Shown here: one piece after another, positions 1-7,616 of the stretch
How the letters are laid out: the number at the start of each line of letters is the position of its first letter
How positions within the stretch are numbered: position 1 is the first letter of the stretch
NCBI GenBank assembly: GCA_020720455.1
Contig: DYOQ01000026.1
Span: 1-35,286 of the forward strand
Source: Bdellovibrio sp.
GTDB lineage: Bacteria > Bdellovibrionota > Bacteriovoracia > Bacteriovoracales > Bacteriovoracaceae
Reading direction: 5' to 3'
DNA length: 35,286 bases
Translations under genes and position numbers: made by a program
The notes under the pieces: model-generated
What the model was told of the DNA's origin: nothing
Databases searched by the model: none
What the model saw: only the letters and a program-made list of their open reading frames with translations

Positions 1-1
1 C

Positions 2-2038
2 TACGATAAAATTGCAAAGAACTCAAACGGTATTGAAATATTTTTCAATACTTCAGAACTAGAAGTCGTTCAGAGTAAGGTAACTAAAAACAGCGAAGTG
101 TTTAAGATGGCAGAGACTTTTGATAAAGAAAAGATCAGGAGTTTTCTAGGAAGGCTTGCTTTGCAAAACAGAAGTAAACTGCTGGATCGTATTTTAAAAA
201 TAGATCAAGTTAAAGAAATAGTTTCGATGGAAGGTGTACAGAAGCTAAAAAACGTTGCCACCATTTTTAATGGTGACTCCGCAGTTAAGGCCTTTAGCGA
301 GATTAAGGATTATAATAAATTTTTTGGACTTAGTTTCGACGATTGGGATTTAAGCAAAGGAGATAGAAAAAACCTTTTTGCAATGAAAGATCTTGCCGAA
401 GAATCAATCGGCGATGATCTGCTTGAGCTTGTTAATACTACAATAAAAAAAAGCAAGGATGCCAACTGGAGCATTGAGCACATTTTATCTAAGCCAGCAA
501 TTATGAATAACCCTAAATTTACTGATAGATGGTTTGAGCTGTTTGAAATATATGCTAAAAGTGGAACGTACGTAGATAATATCATCCACTATATTTTATC
601 TAATCCAGAGATTATGAACCACCCTAAATTTACTGATAGATGGTTTGAGCTGTTTGAAATATATGTTAAAAGTGGCAAGAACGATCATAATATCATCCAC
701 TATATTTTATCTAATCCAGAGATTATGAACCACCCTAATTTTACTGATAGATGGTTTGAGCTGTTTGAAATATATGCTAAAAGTGAAACGTGCGAACATA
801 ATATCCGCTACCATATTTTACCTAAACCAGAGATCATGAATCACCCAAGATTTACCGACAGATGGCTCGAGTTGGTTGAAAAATATGTTAAAAGTGGCAA
901 TGGCGACGAGAGCAACGAGTATATTTTTAAGTACCTTTTATCTAATCCAAAGATTATGAACCATCCTAAATTTACCGACAAATGGCTCAAGTTGGTTGAA
1001 AAATATGTTAAAAGTGGCAAGTACGACTGGCAAATTACCGAGTACATTTTATCTAAGCCAGAGATTATGAACCACCCCCGATTTACCGATAGATGGCTTG
1101 AGTTGGTTGAAACATATGTTAAAAGTGGCAAGTACGACGACCTTATTATCAACCATATTTTATCTAATCCAGAAATTAGAAATCACCTACGCATTACCCA
1201 ACTCTTAAATGGAAAAAGAGCAACGCTTGAAAACCTTCGCGAAGCATTTAGGTTAAAGGGTTTAGCAAAAACAACAAGAAAACCAACCGTAGCAAATGCT
1301 AAAGCTCCACAGATAAAAACTCCAAACATAGAAAAACCAAAAGCCGATCAAGCTAAAAATATTCAGGGGCCAGATACGCAGCAACCATCAGCGCAAAGCG
1401 AAGTTGTTGTTAAACAAAACAGTATAACAACACTATCAATCGAAGAGCTTCTTAAAAAACAAGACTTAAATGCTATCGCTGATCTTATTAATCAAAAATA
1501 CGACACTAGGCAACTGTCATCTTTAATAACTAAATTAACAAAAGAGTATAGCGACTTTGATCGTCAGGTGTTAGAGCTTATTATCAAAAAAGCAGCTGAA
1601 CAAAAAGATTTTGAATTTTTAGCTGACCTCGCTAAAAATGTTTTTGCCAACGAAAAATCTGCAAAATGGAAGGATTTAGTTTCTAATATTCTAGATCATG
1701 CAAAAGAGCTAAAGAATTGGGACATCCTCGGAAATTTTAGTGAGCATGTCTTTTCCAAATCTCACGCTAAAGATTGGGAAGACCTTGTTTGGAAAACTAT
1801 GAACATTGCTACAGAAATCAATGAGCCAGAGGTATTTGATGACTTAAAGAAGTTTGTCTTTAATAAAGAATTTGCAAAAGGAAAGAAGTGGGATCTTCTT
1901 CGTAAAACGCTTAAGCTAAAAGAAAACAAGAGAGCGGAATATCTAGAGTCGATACGAGATAAAATTATTCAAGTAGACGCGAGAACCGGAGACGGTGTCG
2001 ATGGACTCTTCGAAGCGCTCTGCCCGAGACTACACTAA
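2..2038 (+). CDS. Large helical-repeat protein, 5' end outside window (partial)
   Basis: The reading frame is open from base 2, so the true start lies upstream; the GTG at 98 and ATG at 107 are probably internal. Residues encoded from about 482 to 1180 form roughly seven tandem copies of a 37-residue unit with the consensus PEIMNHPKFTDRW.EL.E.Y, followed by KSG. Each unit is amphipathic and probably folds as a helical hairpin in a solenoid. A low-complexity Lys/Pro/Gln linker follows (about 1260-1430), then a charged helical C-terminal region. I see no catalytic motif, and no signal peptide is visible because the N terminus is missing. I do not recognise the family. A scaffold or protein-binding role is a guess from the solenoid architecture. 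The gene stands alone: the next gene begins 130 bp downstream with its own promoter-like region. Confidence 0.8.
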   Translation, partial: YDKIAKNSNGIEIFFNTSELEVVQSKVTKNSEVFKMAETFDKEKIRSFLGRLALQNRSKLLDRILKIDQVKEIVSMEGVQKLKNVATIFNGDSAVKAFSEIKDYNKFFGLSFDDWDLSKGDRKNLFAMKDLAEESIGDDLLELVNTTIKKSKDANWSIEHILSKPAIMNNPKFTDRWFELFEIYAKSGTYVDNIIHYILSNPEIMNHPKFTDRWFELFEIYVKSGKNDHNIIHYILSNPEIMNHPNFTDRWFELFEIYAKSETCEHNIRYHILPKPEIMNHPRFTDRWLELVEKYVKSGNGDESNEYIFKYLLSNPKIMNHPKFTDKWLKLVEKYVKSGKYDWQITEYILSKPEIMNHPRFTDRWLELVETYVKSGKYDDLIINHILSNPEIRNHLRITQLLNGKRATLENLREAFRLKGLAKTTRKPTVANAKAPQIKTPNIEKPKADQAKNIQGPDTQQPSAQSEVVVKQNSITTLSIEELLKKQDLNAIADLINQKYDTRQLSSLITKLTKEYSDFDRQVLELIIKKAAEQKDFEFLADLAKNVFANEKSAKWKDLVSNILDHAKELKNWDILGNFSEHVFSKSHAKDWEDLVWKTMNIATEINEPEVFDDLKKFVFNKEFAKGKKWDLLRKTLKLKENKRAEYLESIRDKIIQVDARTGDGVDGLFEALCPRLH
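482..1180 (+). repeat. Tandem ~111-bp coding repeats (about 7 copies)
   Basis: Units start near 482, 593, 704 and 815, then at about 930, 1043 and 1154. The spacing is 111 bp, except for one slightly longer unit (copy 4-5). Copies 1-3 are nearly identical at the DNA level across the stretch encoding FTDRWFELFEIY, and copies 4-7 form a second subgroup encoding FTDRWLELVE.YVKSG. This pattern indicates duplication in at least two recent steps. Confidence 0.85.
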
Positions 2039-2068
2039 TCATTATCCCTCCAGCGCAAATCAATCAAA

Positions 2069-2132
2069 TGACCATTTTCCAGTACACCATAAAACAGTCT
2101 TGACTATTTTCCAGTATGGTATAAAATGGTCA
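2069..2132 (+). promoter_or_regulatory. Tandem dyad operator-like repeats overlapping the promoter of the first AAA+ gene
   Basis: Two 32-bp units lie head to tail (2069-2100 and 2101-2132) with 24/32 identical bases. Both begin TGACYATTTTCCAGTA and both contain ATAAAA and GTC. Each unit is itself an imperfect dyad (GACYATTTT against AAAAYRGTC), and the outer ends form a perfect 10-bp inverted repeat (TGACCATTTT 2069-2078, AAAATGGTCA 2123-2132). A plausible sigma-70 promoter is embedded in it: TTGACT at 2100-2105, a 16-bp spacer, and TAAAAT at 2122-2127. The arrangement suggests a repressor binding as paired dimers, possibly autoregulatory. The regulator is not identified. Confidence 0.6.
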
Positions 2133-2168
2133 TAGCTAAAGCATGCGCAAATATAACGAGAACAACAC

Positions 2169-3305
2169 ATGACAACACGCTATTTGCATAATTTCCTAAT
2201 AAAAGACCTTAAGAAAAAAATGGTCTTTATCGGTGGCCCTCGACAAGTAGGCAAAACTACCATGGCCCAGAACATTCTAAAACACTACTCAAAAAATGGG
2301 ATGTACCTAAATTGGGACAGTATTCATGATCAAAAAAAAATTTTGAAACAGGAATGGTTTGATGAACAAACCCTCATCATTTTTGATGAAATCCACAAAT
2401 ATCCTAAATGGAAAAATCTCATTAAAGGGATATATGACACTCAAAAGGATAATCACAATTTTCTAGTAACAGGAAGTGCAAGACTTGATGTATATAGACG
2501 CGGTGGCGACTCTTTGCTTGGAAGATATCACCACTGGCGCCTACACCCATTTACATTAAATGAATTTATATCAAAGTCATTAACTCCAAAAGAAAAATTT
2601 TCTAGACTAATGAAAGTTGGAGGATTCCCTGAAGTTTTTTTAGATAACGACCAACGAGAAGCAAGGAGATGGAGAGAGGAACGATACGAGAAAATAATTA
2701 AAGATGATATCAGGGATTTGGAAAACATAAAAAACATCCAAATGATGTCACTACTACTACAACTATTAAGAGAGCGGGCCGGAAGTGAAATCTCATTATC
2801 AAACATTGCACAAGATATTCAAGTAAGTGTTACCACAATATCAAACTGGATCTCTATTTTTGAAAAAATGTATCTCTTATTTATTGTTAAGCCCTATACA
2901 AAAAATGTAGCTAGATCAATACAAAAACCATTTAAAGTTTATTTTTTTGATAATGGAGATGTGATTGGCGATGAAGGCGCGATTTTTGAAAATTTAGTAG
3001 CAAACCATCTGCTGAAACATTATAACTTTTTACAAGATTACACTGGTGAAAAACATGAACTATGCTTTATTCGGGATAAAGAAAAACGAGAAGTTGACTT
3101 CGCCCATATTAAAGATGGTAATTTAGAAGAATTAATTGAAGTTAAATTTTCAGATAATGTTACATCGAAATCATTAGTTCACATGTCCGAAAAACTAAAA
3201 CCATCTAAAGCAACTCAGATAATCGGCCCAAATTTCAAAAAATCAACAACTAACAATTTACAAAAAATTGGAGCAATAGAATATTTTTTACAAACACCAC
3301 CATAA
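2169..3305 (+). CDS. AAA+ ATPase with C-terminal DUF4143 (nuclease-like) domain
   Basis: The Walker A motif GGPRQVGKT lies at residues 22-30 and Walker B TLIIFDE at about 68-74, followed by sensor sequence VTGSARLD. The middle part has a winged-helix-like stretch (SNIAQDIQVSVTTISNW). The C-terminal DUF4143 region contains EVDF and IEVK near residues 310-330, which resembles a PD-(D/E)xK core. At 378 aa it is a normal length for the family. These ATPases are widespread and often mobile or accessory, and their cellular role is largely unknown. No strong Shine-Dalgarno sequence precedes the ATG. It is transcribed alone, downstream of the operator-like repeats at 2069-2132. Family assignment is firm; any function beyond ATP binding is unsupported. 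Confidence 0.88.
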   Translation: MTTRYLHNFLIKDLKKKMVFIGGPRQVGKTTMAQNILKHYSKNGMYLNWDSIHDQKKILKQEWFDEQTLIIFDEIHKYPKWKNLIKGIYDTQKDNHNFLVTGSARLDVYRRGGDSLLGRYHHWRLHPFTLNEFISKSLTPKEKFSRLMKVGGFPEVFLDNDQREARRWREERYEKIIKDDIRDLENIKNIQMMSLLLQLLRERAGSEISLSNIAQDIQVSVTTISNWISIFEKMYLLFIVKPYTKNVARSIQKPFKVYFFDNGDVIGDEGAIFENLVANHLLKHYNFLQDYTGEKHELCFIRDKEKREVDFAHIKDGNLEELIEVKFSDNVTSKSLVHMSEKLKPSKATQIIGPNFKKSTTNNLQKIGAIEYFLQTPP

Positions 3306-3346
3306 TGCTGGCAAACGCCAACAACATACTGATTATACGTTTTAAT

Positions 3347-3372
3347 GCTTAAAATAACATGTTGTTTTAAGC
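3347..3372 (+). promoter_or_regulatory. 26-bp palindrome overlapping the -35 of the second AAA+ gene
   Basis: The sequence is a near-perfect palindrome built on arms GCTTAAAA / TTTTAAGC around the core AACATGTT, with a single mismatched pair. It covers the -35 hexamer TTGTTT at 3362-3367, so a bound dimer would block the promoter. It is not followed by a T-tract, so a terminator for the upstream gene is less likely. Confidence 0.6.
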
Positions 3373-3390
3373 TCACTTGCTTGTTATAAT
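3362..3390 (+). promoter_or_regulatory. Sigma-70-type promoter of the second AAA+ gene
   Basis: TTGTTT (3362-3367), a 17-bp spacer, and TATAAT (3385-3390) preceded by TG in the extended -10 position. A good ribosome site, AAGGAG, follows at 3398-3403, 7 bp before the ATG at 3411. Confidence 0.65.
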
Positions 3391-3410
3391 ACCCTAGAAG
3401 GAGCTTTAAA

Positions 3411-4823
3411 ATGAAAAGACTCATCGAAAAAGAGATCCTCTCTTGGTATAATGAAACTGATAGGCCACCACTAATTTTACGGGGACCTAGACAAATTGGA
3501 AAGACAACGACAGTTAAAATAGTCGCCAAAGAGAACAACATCGACCTCTTTGAAATTAATCTCGAAAGAGAGGGGTATCATTCGTTAACAAAAGAAAAAA
3601 TCGATATCTACGAACTACTTGCTGAAATTGAATCAAAATTTAAAAGAAAACCAACGAAAGAGAGTATGCTTTTTTTTGATGAAATACAGGAATCTCCCGC
3701 ATTAATAGAATCATTGCGATATTTCTACGAAGATAATATTGGGCCAGCAATAATAGCGGCAGGTTCACTGTTAGAGCTAGTAATCAAAAAAAAAGAAATC
3801 AGCTTTCCAGTGGGAAGAGTTCGTTTTTTATATATGGTACCAATGACTTTCTGTGAATTCTTGCTTGCAATAAAAGAAGAACAATTTGCTCAGTCCATTT
3901 TAGAAAACAACGTACGTAAATTTATGCATAATGATTTAGTGAAACTTTTAAAAAAATATTTCTATATCGGAGGAATGCCAAAAGCAATTCTTACTTTTAT
4001 CGAAACTCAATCACTATCGAAGGTAAGAGGTGTTCATCTAGACATAGTTGAAACTTACGCTGCCGACTTTCCAAAATATGCCAAAAGGATTGATTACAAG
4101 AGAATTGAAAAAATTTTCAAACAGGCAGCATACCAAGTTGGCAAAAAGGTGAAGTACCAAAATTTTGATTCAGAAAGTGGATCAAGAGAGGTTAAAAATG
4201 CCATCGAACTGCTAATTGATGCCATGGTAGTGGTGCCAGCAATACATAGCGAGTGTTCTGGCCTGCCCCTTGATGCCACCCTAACACCGTCTATATATAA
4301 ACTATATTTTTTAGATATCGGTCTAATGAATGCAATTCAAAAATTAGATTATCATTTTATTGATGAGCACCTAGATGCGATCCTTGTCAACAAAGGAGTA
4401 ATTGCCGAACAGTTTATAGCGCAACACCTACAGCAGTTTTACAATAATCGGCAACCTCCTGAGTTACGTTACTGGGTACGCGATAAAGGGACAAGTAAAG
4501 CTGAAGTAGATTTTGTTATACAAAAAGATTCGAAAATTATCCCCATAGAGGTCAAGGCCGAAAAAGGCGGAAAGTTAAAATCTCTCTTCATTTTCGCTCT
4601 TGAAAAAAACTGGAAAGAGGTAATTCTTTTTAATAATAACTTTATTAAAAAATACAAAACATCTCATAAGTCTAATCATCTAATTAATGATGCTCCGGCC
4701 ACAGAGATAACCATAACGAATCTTCCTCTTTACATGATTGAATCTATACTGCCAAATATAGTTATATTAGGGTATGCTGGGTTAAACTTTCTATATATTA
4801 CCGCGAACGTCTTTGCACAATAA
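3411..4823 (+). CDS. AAA+ ATPase with C-terminal DUF4143 domain (second, divergent copy)
   Basis: Walker A GPRQIGKTT lies at residues 25-33, Walker B SMLFFDE at 85-91, and the sensor sequence AAGSLLEL follows. The C-terminal half carries the family's SPSIYKLYFLDIGL-type segment and a nuclease-like core with AEVDF and PIEVK at about residues 363-385. It belongs to the same broad family as the preceding gene but differs in length (470 against 378 aa) and sequence, so it is not a recent duplicate. ATG with AAGGAG is a confident start. The last ~25 residues after LPLYMIESI look like an extra tail, and the final 26 bp overlap the 3' end of the convergent lgt gene. No partner gene is present, so a role cannot be assigned. 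Confidence 0.88.
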   Translation: MKRLIEKEILSWYNETDRPPLILRGPRQIGKTTTVKIVAKENNIDLFEINLEREGYHSLTKEKIDIYELLAEIESKFKRKPTKESMLFFDEIQESPALIESLRYFYEDNIGPAIIAAGSLLELVIKKKEISFPVGRVRFLYMVPMTFCEFLLAIKEEQFAQSILENNVRKFMHNDLVKLLKKYFYIGGMPKAILTFIETQSLSKVRGVHLDIVETYAADFPKYAKRIDYKRIEKIFKQAAYQVGKKVKYQNFDSESGSREVKNAIELLIDAMVVVPAIHSECSGLPLDATLTPSIYKLYFLDIGLMNAIQKLDYHFIDEHLDAILVNKGVIAEQFIAQHLQQFYNNRQPPELRYWVRDKGTSKAEVDFVIQKDSKIIPIEVKAEKGGKLKSLFIFALEKNWKEVILFNNNFIKKYKTSHKSNHLINDAPATEITITNLPLYMIESILPNIVILGYAGLNFLYITANVFAQ

Positions 4824-5538
4824 AGATAAAACAAGTAGATAAAAAAATAATCACAATTGAAACTATTTGCGAAGTTGAGAAAAGATTAAAAAACACTCCC
4901 CTAATTTCATCACCTCTTAAAAACTCTAGTGCAAATCTAACCAAACTATATCCGTACAAATATGTAATTATAATTTTGCTTCTCGAAACACTTGCCTTCA
5001 CCATTTTGTAAGTGACAAATCCAAGAATAAACAAAAGCAAAGACTCGTAAAGCTGAACAGGATGCCTTGAAGCGTGATGTAGATAAATTGAAAAAAATGA
5101 ACTTGTTTCACTTCCGTAACAACAACCAGCTAGCAAACAACCAAGGCGGCCAACTCCGTGTCCAAATGCCAAAGCAGGAACTAAGAGTGCAACGTCTTGC
5201 AAGTTAAATCTTTTTAAGATAAAAACATAAAGGGCCAAGATAGCAAGAGCAAAAATAAATCCTCCATAAAAAACAAATCCTCCACCGAGCCAAAATGAAC
5301 TGTACCTAACATATTGGAAAGAATTTTCATCTGTATTTACCACAAGGAATAAAAGCTTTGCGCCGATCCATGTTCCAAGAAATATAGAAATAATAAAATC
5401 TGCTTTTAGCTTTGGTTCTACACCATATTTTTCGACTAGTGATATCGCAACTCGAAGGCCGATTCCAAAAGCAAAACCTAAAAATAGTGGGTAGGAGTAA
5501 AGAGTAAACCAAGATAAATTAAATAAAACCGGTAACAA
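4798..5538 (-). CDS. lgt: Prolipoprotein diacylglyceryl transferase
   Basis: Inner-membrane enzyme that moves diacylglycerol from phosphatidylglycerol to the lipobox Cys of prolipoproteins. The signature region HGVGRLGCLLAGCCYG is present, as are HPVQLYESL and GYSLVRFALEFLRGD, with about six to seven hydrophobic segments. The protein is 246 aa, somewhat shorter than the ~290 aa E. coli enzyme. The start is TTG at 5538, directly after the lspA stop codon, with GAGGAAG about 8 bp upstream inside lspA. This indicates translational coupling. It is the last gene of the operon, and its 3' end overlaps the convergent ATPase gene by 26 bp. Confidence 0.93.
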   Translation of the reverse strand: MLPVLFNLSWFTLYSYPLFLGFAFGIGLRVAISLVEKYGVEPKLKADFIISIFLGTWIGAKLLFLVVNTDENSFQYVRYSSFWLGGGFVFYGGFIFALAILALYVFILKRFNLQDVALLVPALAFGHGVGRLGCLLAGCCYGSETSSFFSIYLHHASRHPVQLYESLLLFILGFVTYKMVKASVSRSKIIITYLYGYSLVRFALEFLRGDEIRGVFFNLFSTSQIVSIVIIFLSTCFIFIVQRRSR

Positions 5539-6060
5539 TTATGCTTCCTCTTGTTTAACTTTTAGCTCTTTTGACTGAATAAAAATTAGCTCATACGCAA
5601 GGAGAAATCCACCGATTGTAATACTACTATCTGCAACGTTAAATGCTGGATAGTGATAAAACCCAAAATTAAAATCTAAAAAGTCGACAACAAACCCAAA
5701 ATAAAATCGATCAATCAAATTGCCGATAGCTCCGGCCAAAATAAGAACATACGCAGTTCTAAGTAAATTTTTACCTTTTGGCGTAGTATAGATTAACCAA
5801 GCAAGCCACAAACAAGCAAGAACAGGCAGAACTTTAAAAAGCATAATTCGTGGTACCTCTCCAAACTTTGAACCAAATCCAAATGCGGCACCAGTATTTC
5901 TTATATAGGTTATACTAAAAAAATCAGTGATGACTTTTGTTGATTCATGAACGAGGTAATTTGCTCTGATTACCCATTTTGTTATTTGATCAAAAACTAT
6001 TATCAAACTTATTATAACAGCAACCAATACAACACTAAAATTTGCTTTAATATTTTTCAT
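5539..6060 (-). CDS. lspA: Lipoprotein signal peptidase (signal peptidase II)
   Basis: Inner-membrane aspartyl protease that cuts the signal peptide from diacylated prolipoproteins. The two catalytic-Asp boxes are visible as GNLIDR and FNVADSSIT, and the conserved N-terminal segment RNTGAAFG is present. Four membrane segments and 173 aa fit the family. It ends immediately before the lgt start and begins 13 bp after the stop of the sigma-54 response regulator, so it is probably co-transcribed with the sensor/regulator pair. The juxtaposed lspA-lgt order puts two consecutive steps of lipoprotein maturation together. Confidence 0.95.
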   Translation of the reverse strand: MKNIKANFSVVLVAVIISLIIVFDQITKWVIRANYLVHESTKVITDFFSITYIRNTGAAFGFGSKFGEVPRIMLFKVLPVLACLWLAWLIYTTPKGKNLLRTAYVLILAGAIGNLIDRFYFGFVVDFLDFNFGFYHYPAFNVADSSITIGGFLLAYELIFIQSKELKVKQEEA

Positions 6061-6073
6061 TCAATCCACTTTT

Positions 6074-7579
6074 TTAGTTGTGATAATCTTTTGGCTTAAT
6101 CTCATACTTATCAATTTTCCTAAGCAAAGTTTTCTTAGGAATATTTGACTTAAGGGCTGTTTGATTAATTTTACCATTGTTTAATTTCAACGCTTCAATG
6201 ATAAACATTTTTTCAAAAGTATCTTTTGCGACTTGAAAATCCATTAACTCTTTCGCTCCACCATTTTGTGTCGTAAACGTAAACTTATACTGTCCACCTT
6301 CACTGTCTGTAGTAGCTTTATCTTTATCCAAAACAGAATCTTCAATGTCCTGAAAATTAATTAGACCGCCCGCTTCGTCAGCGGTAATCCTATTTTTTGA
6401 CACCTCACCTTTTCGAACACTTTCAGGAAGTGACGAGACGTCGATCCAGTCGCTAGATTCAATAATGAAAGCGTGTTCGATAACATTTCTCAACTCTCTT
6501 ATATTTCCTGGCCAATCATAACTAGTTAATGCTTTGAGAGCTCCTTCACTAACTCCTTTTATATCAAGGTTGTGTAAGTGGTTAAAATACGAGACATAAT
6601 AATCTACGAGATGTGGAATATCAGAAACCCTCTTGCGCAATGCTGGTAAATAGACTGGAAGTACATTCAATCTATAAAACAGGTCTTCTCTAAACGTCCC
6701 ATCTTTAATCATATTCTCAAACGATTTATGTGAAGCTGCAATTATTCTAACATCGACCTTAACAACTCTATTTGAACCAACAGGAGTAAAGCTCTGCTCT
6801 TGGATGACCCTTAGAAGTTTAACCTGCATCGCTGCCGAGACATCTCCAATTTCATCAAGAAAAATTGTTCCGCCATCTGCAAACTGGAACTTACCAATTT
6901 TTCTCTCAACCGCTCCAGTAAAAGCCCCTTTCTCGTGGCCAAAAAGTTCTGACTCGATCAATGTTTCAGGAATCGCCGCACAGTTAATTGTAACAAAGCG
7001 CTCATCCTTCCTAACCCCGTTATAGTGAATCGCCTTTGCTACAAGCTCTTTTCCCGTTCCACTCTCACCTCTTATTAAAACTGGTGTCTTAACTTGAGCG
7101 AGCTTACCGATAATATCAAAAACTTTGATCATAACATCAGACTCACCGACAAATTTATCCGATGTACCTCCGCCAAGAGAAAGTTTCGGAGCAGAAAATG
7201 CCATTGTCTGAATTAACGATCTAGCTTTTAACGCTCTTTTAATTAGCGCTACTAAATTTTCACTCGTGATCGGTTTTTCAAGATAGTTATATGCTCCCTC
7301 TTTGACCGCCCTTACAGCGTCTCCGACATCTGAAAATGCAGTCATAATAAGTACGATTAACGACGAATCGTGACGCTTCATCTCTATCAATGCATCAATG
7401 CCGTTCATCTCTGGCATGTTAACATCCATAACAACCAGATCATATTTTTGTTTGTAAACCGCCTCTACCGCGGCCTTTCCGTTATCGGCGACATCAACAC
7501 TAAAGTGATGAAACTCAAGCGCAGTCTTGACAGAATCTTGCAAAACTTTATCATCATCTACAACTAAAACCTTATTCAT
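6074..7579 (-). CDS. Sigma-54-dependent NtrC-family response regulator
   Basis: A three-domain activator of 501 aa. The receiver domain (residues 1-120) has acidic residues D8-D10, phospho-acceptor D52, T80 and K102. The AAA+ domain has Walker A GESGTGKE (171-178), the sigma-54 contact loop GAFTGA (218-223), Walker B TIFLDE (238-243) and the FREDLFYRLNV region. A Fis-type helix-turn-helix lies at about 453-495. The linker between AAA+ and DNA-binding domains (about 390-450) is unusually long. The start chosen is the ATG at 7579, because GGGAGGGG lies just upstream; an earlier in-frame ATG at 7609 would add ten residues. It sits 37 bp behind a histidine kinase gene, its likely cognate partner. 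Its targets are not shown by the sequence. Confidence 0.93.
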   Translation of the reverse strand: MNKVLVVDDDKVLQDSVKTALEFHHFSVDVADNGKAAVEAVYKQKYDLVVMDVNMPEMNGIDALIEMKRHDSSLIVLIMTAFSDVGDAVRAVKEGAYNYLEKPITSENLVALIKRALKARSLIQTMAFSAPKLSLGGGTSDKFVGESDVMIKVFDIIGKLAQVKTPVLIRGESGTGKELVAKAIHYNGVRKDERFVTINCAAIPETLIESELFGHEKGAFTGAVERKIGKFQFADGGTIFLDEIGDVSAAMQVKLLRVIQEQSFTPVGSNRVVKVDVRIIAASHKSFENMIKDGTFREDLFYRLNVLPVYLPALRKRVSDIPHLVDYYVSYFNHLHNLDIKGVSEGALKALTSYDWPGNIRELRNVIEHAFIIESSDWIDVSSLPESVRKGEVSKNRITADEAGGLINFQDIEDSVLDKDKATTDSEGGQYKFTFTTQNGGAKELMDFQVAKDTFEKMFIIEALKLNNGKINQTALKSNIPKKTLLRKIDKYEIKPKDYHN

Positions 7580-7616
7580 CAGCCCCTCCCCGGAACCATT
7601 CTTGTGCAATTATATA

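Noticed and set aside
841-1152. Open frame on the - strand across the helical repeats
   Set aside because: It is the antisense reading of the 111-bp repeats and itself repeats with the same period; no ribosome site and the + strand frame is clearly the gene.
482-1180. TPR or HEAT repeats
   Set aside because: Unit length (37) and consensus residues do not match the TPR (34) pattern, and the strong PEIMNHP..FTDRW signature is not a HEAT feature.
2100-2132. Insertion-sequence end or attachment site near the ATPases
   Set aside because: No transposase or integrase gene is present and the inverted repeats are too close together; an operator explains them better.
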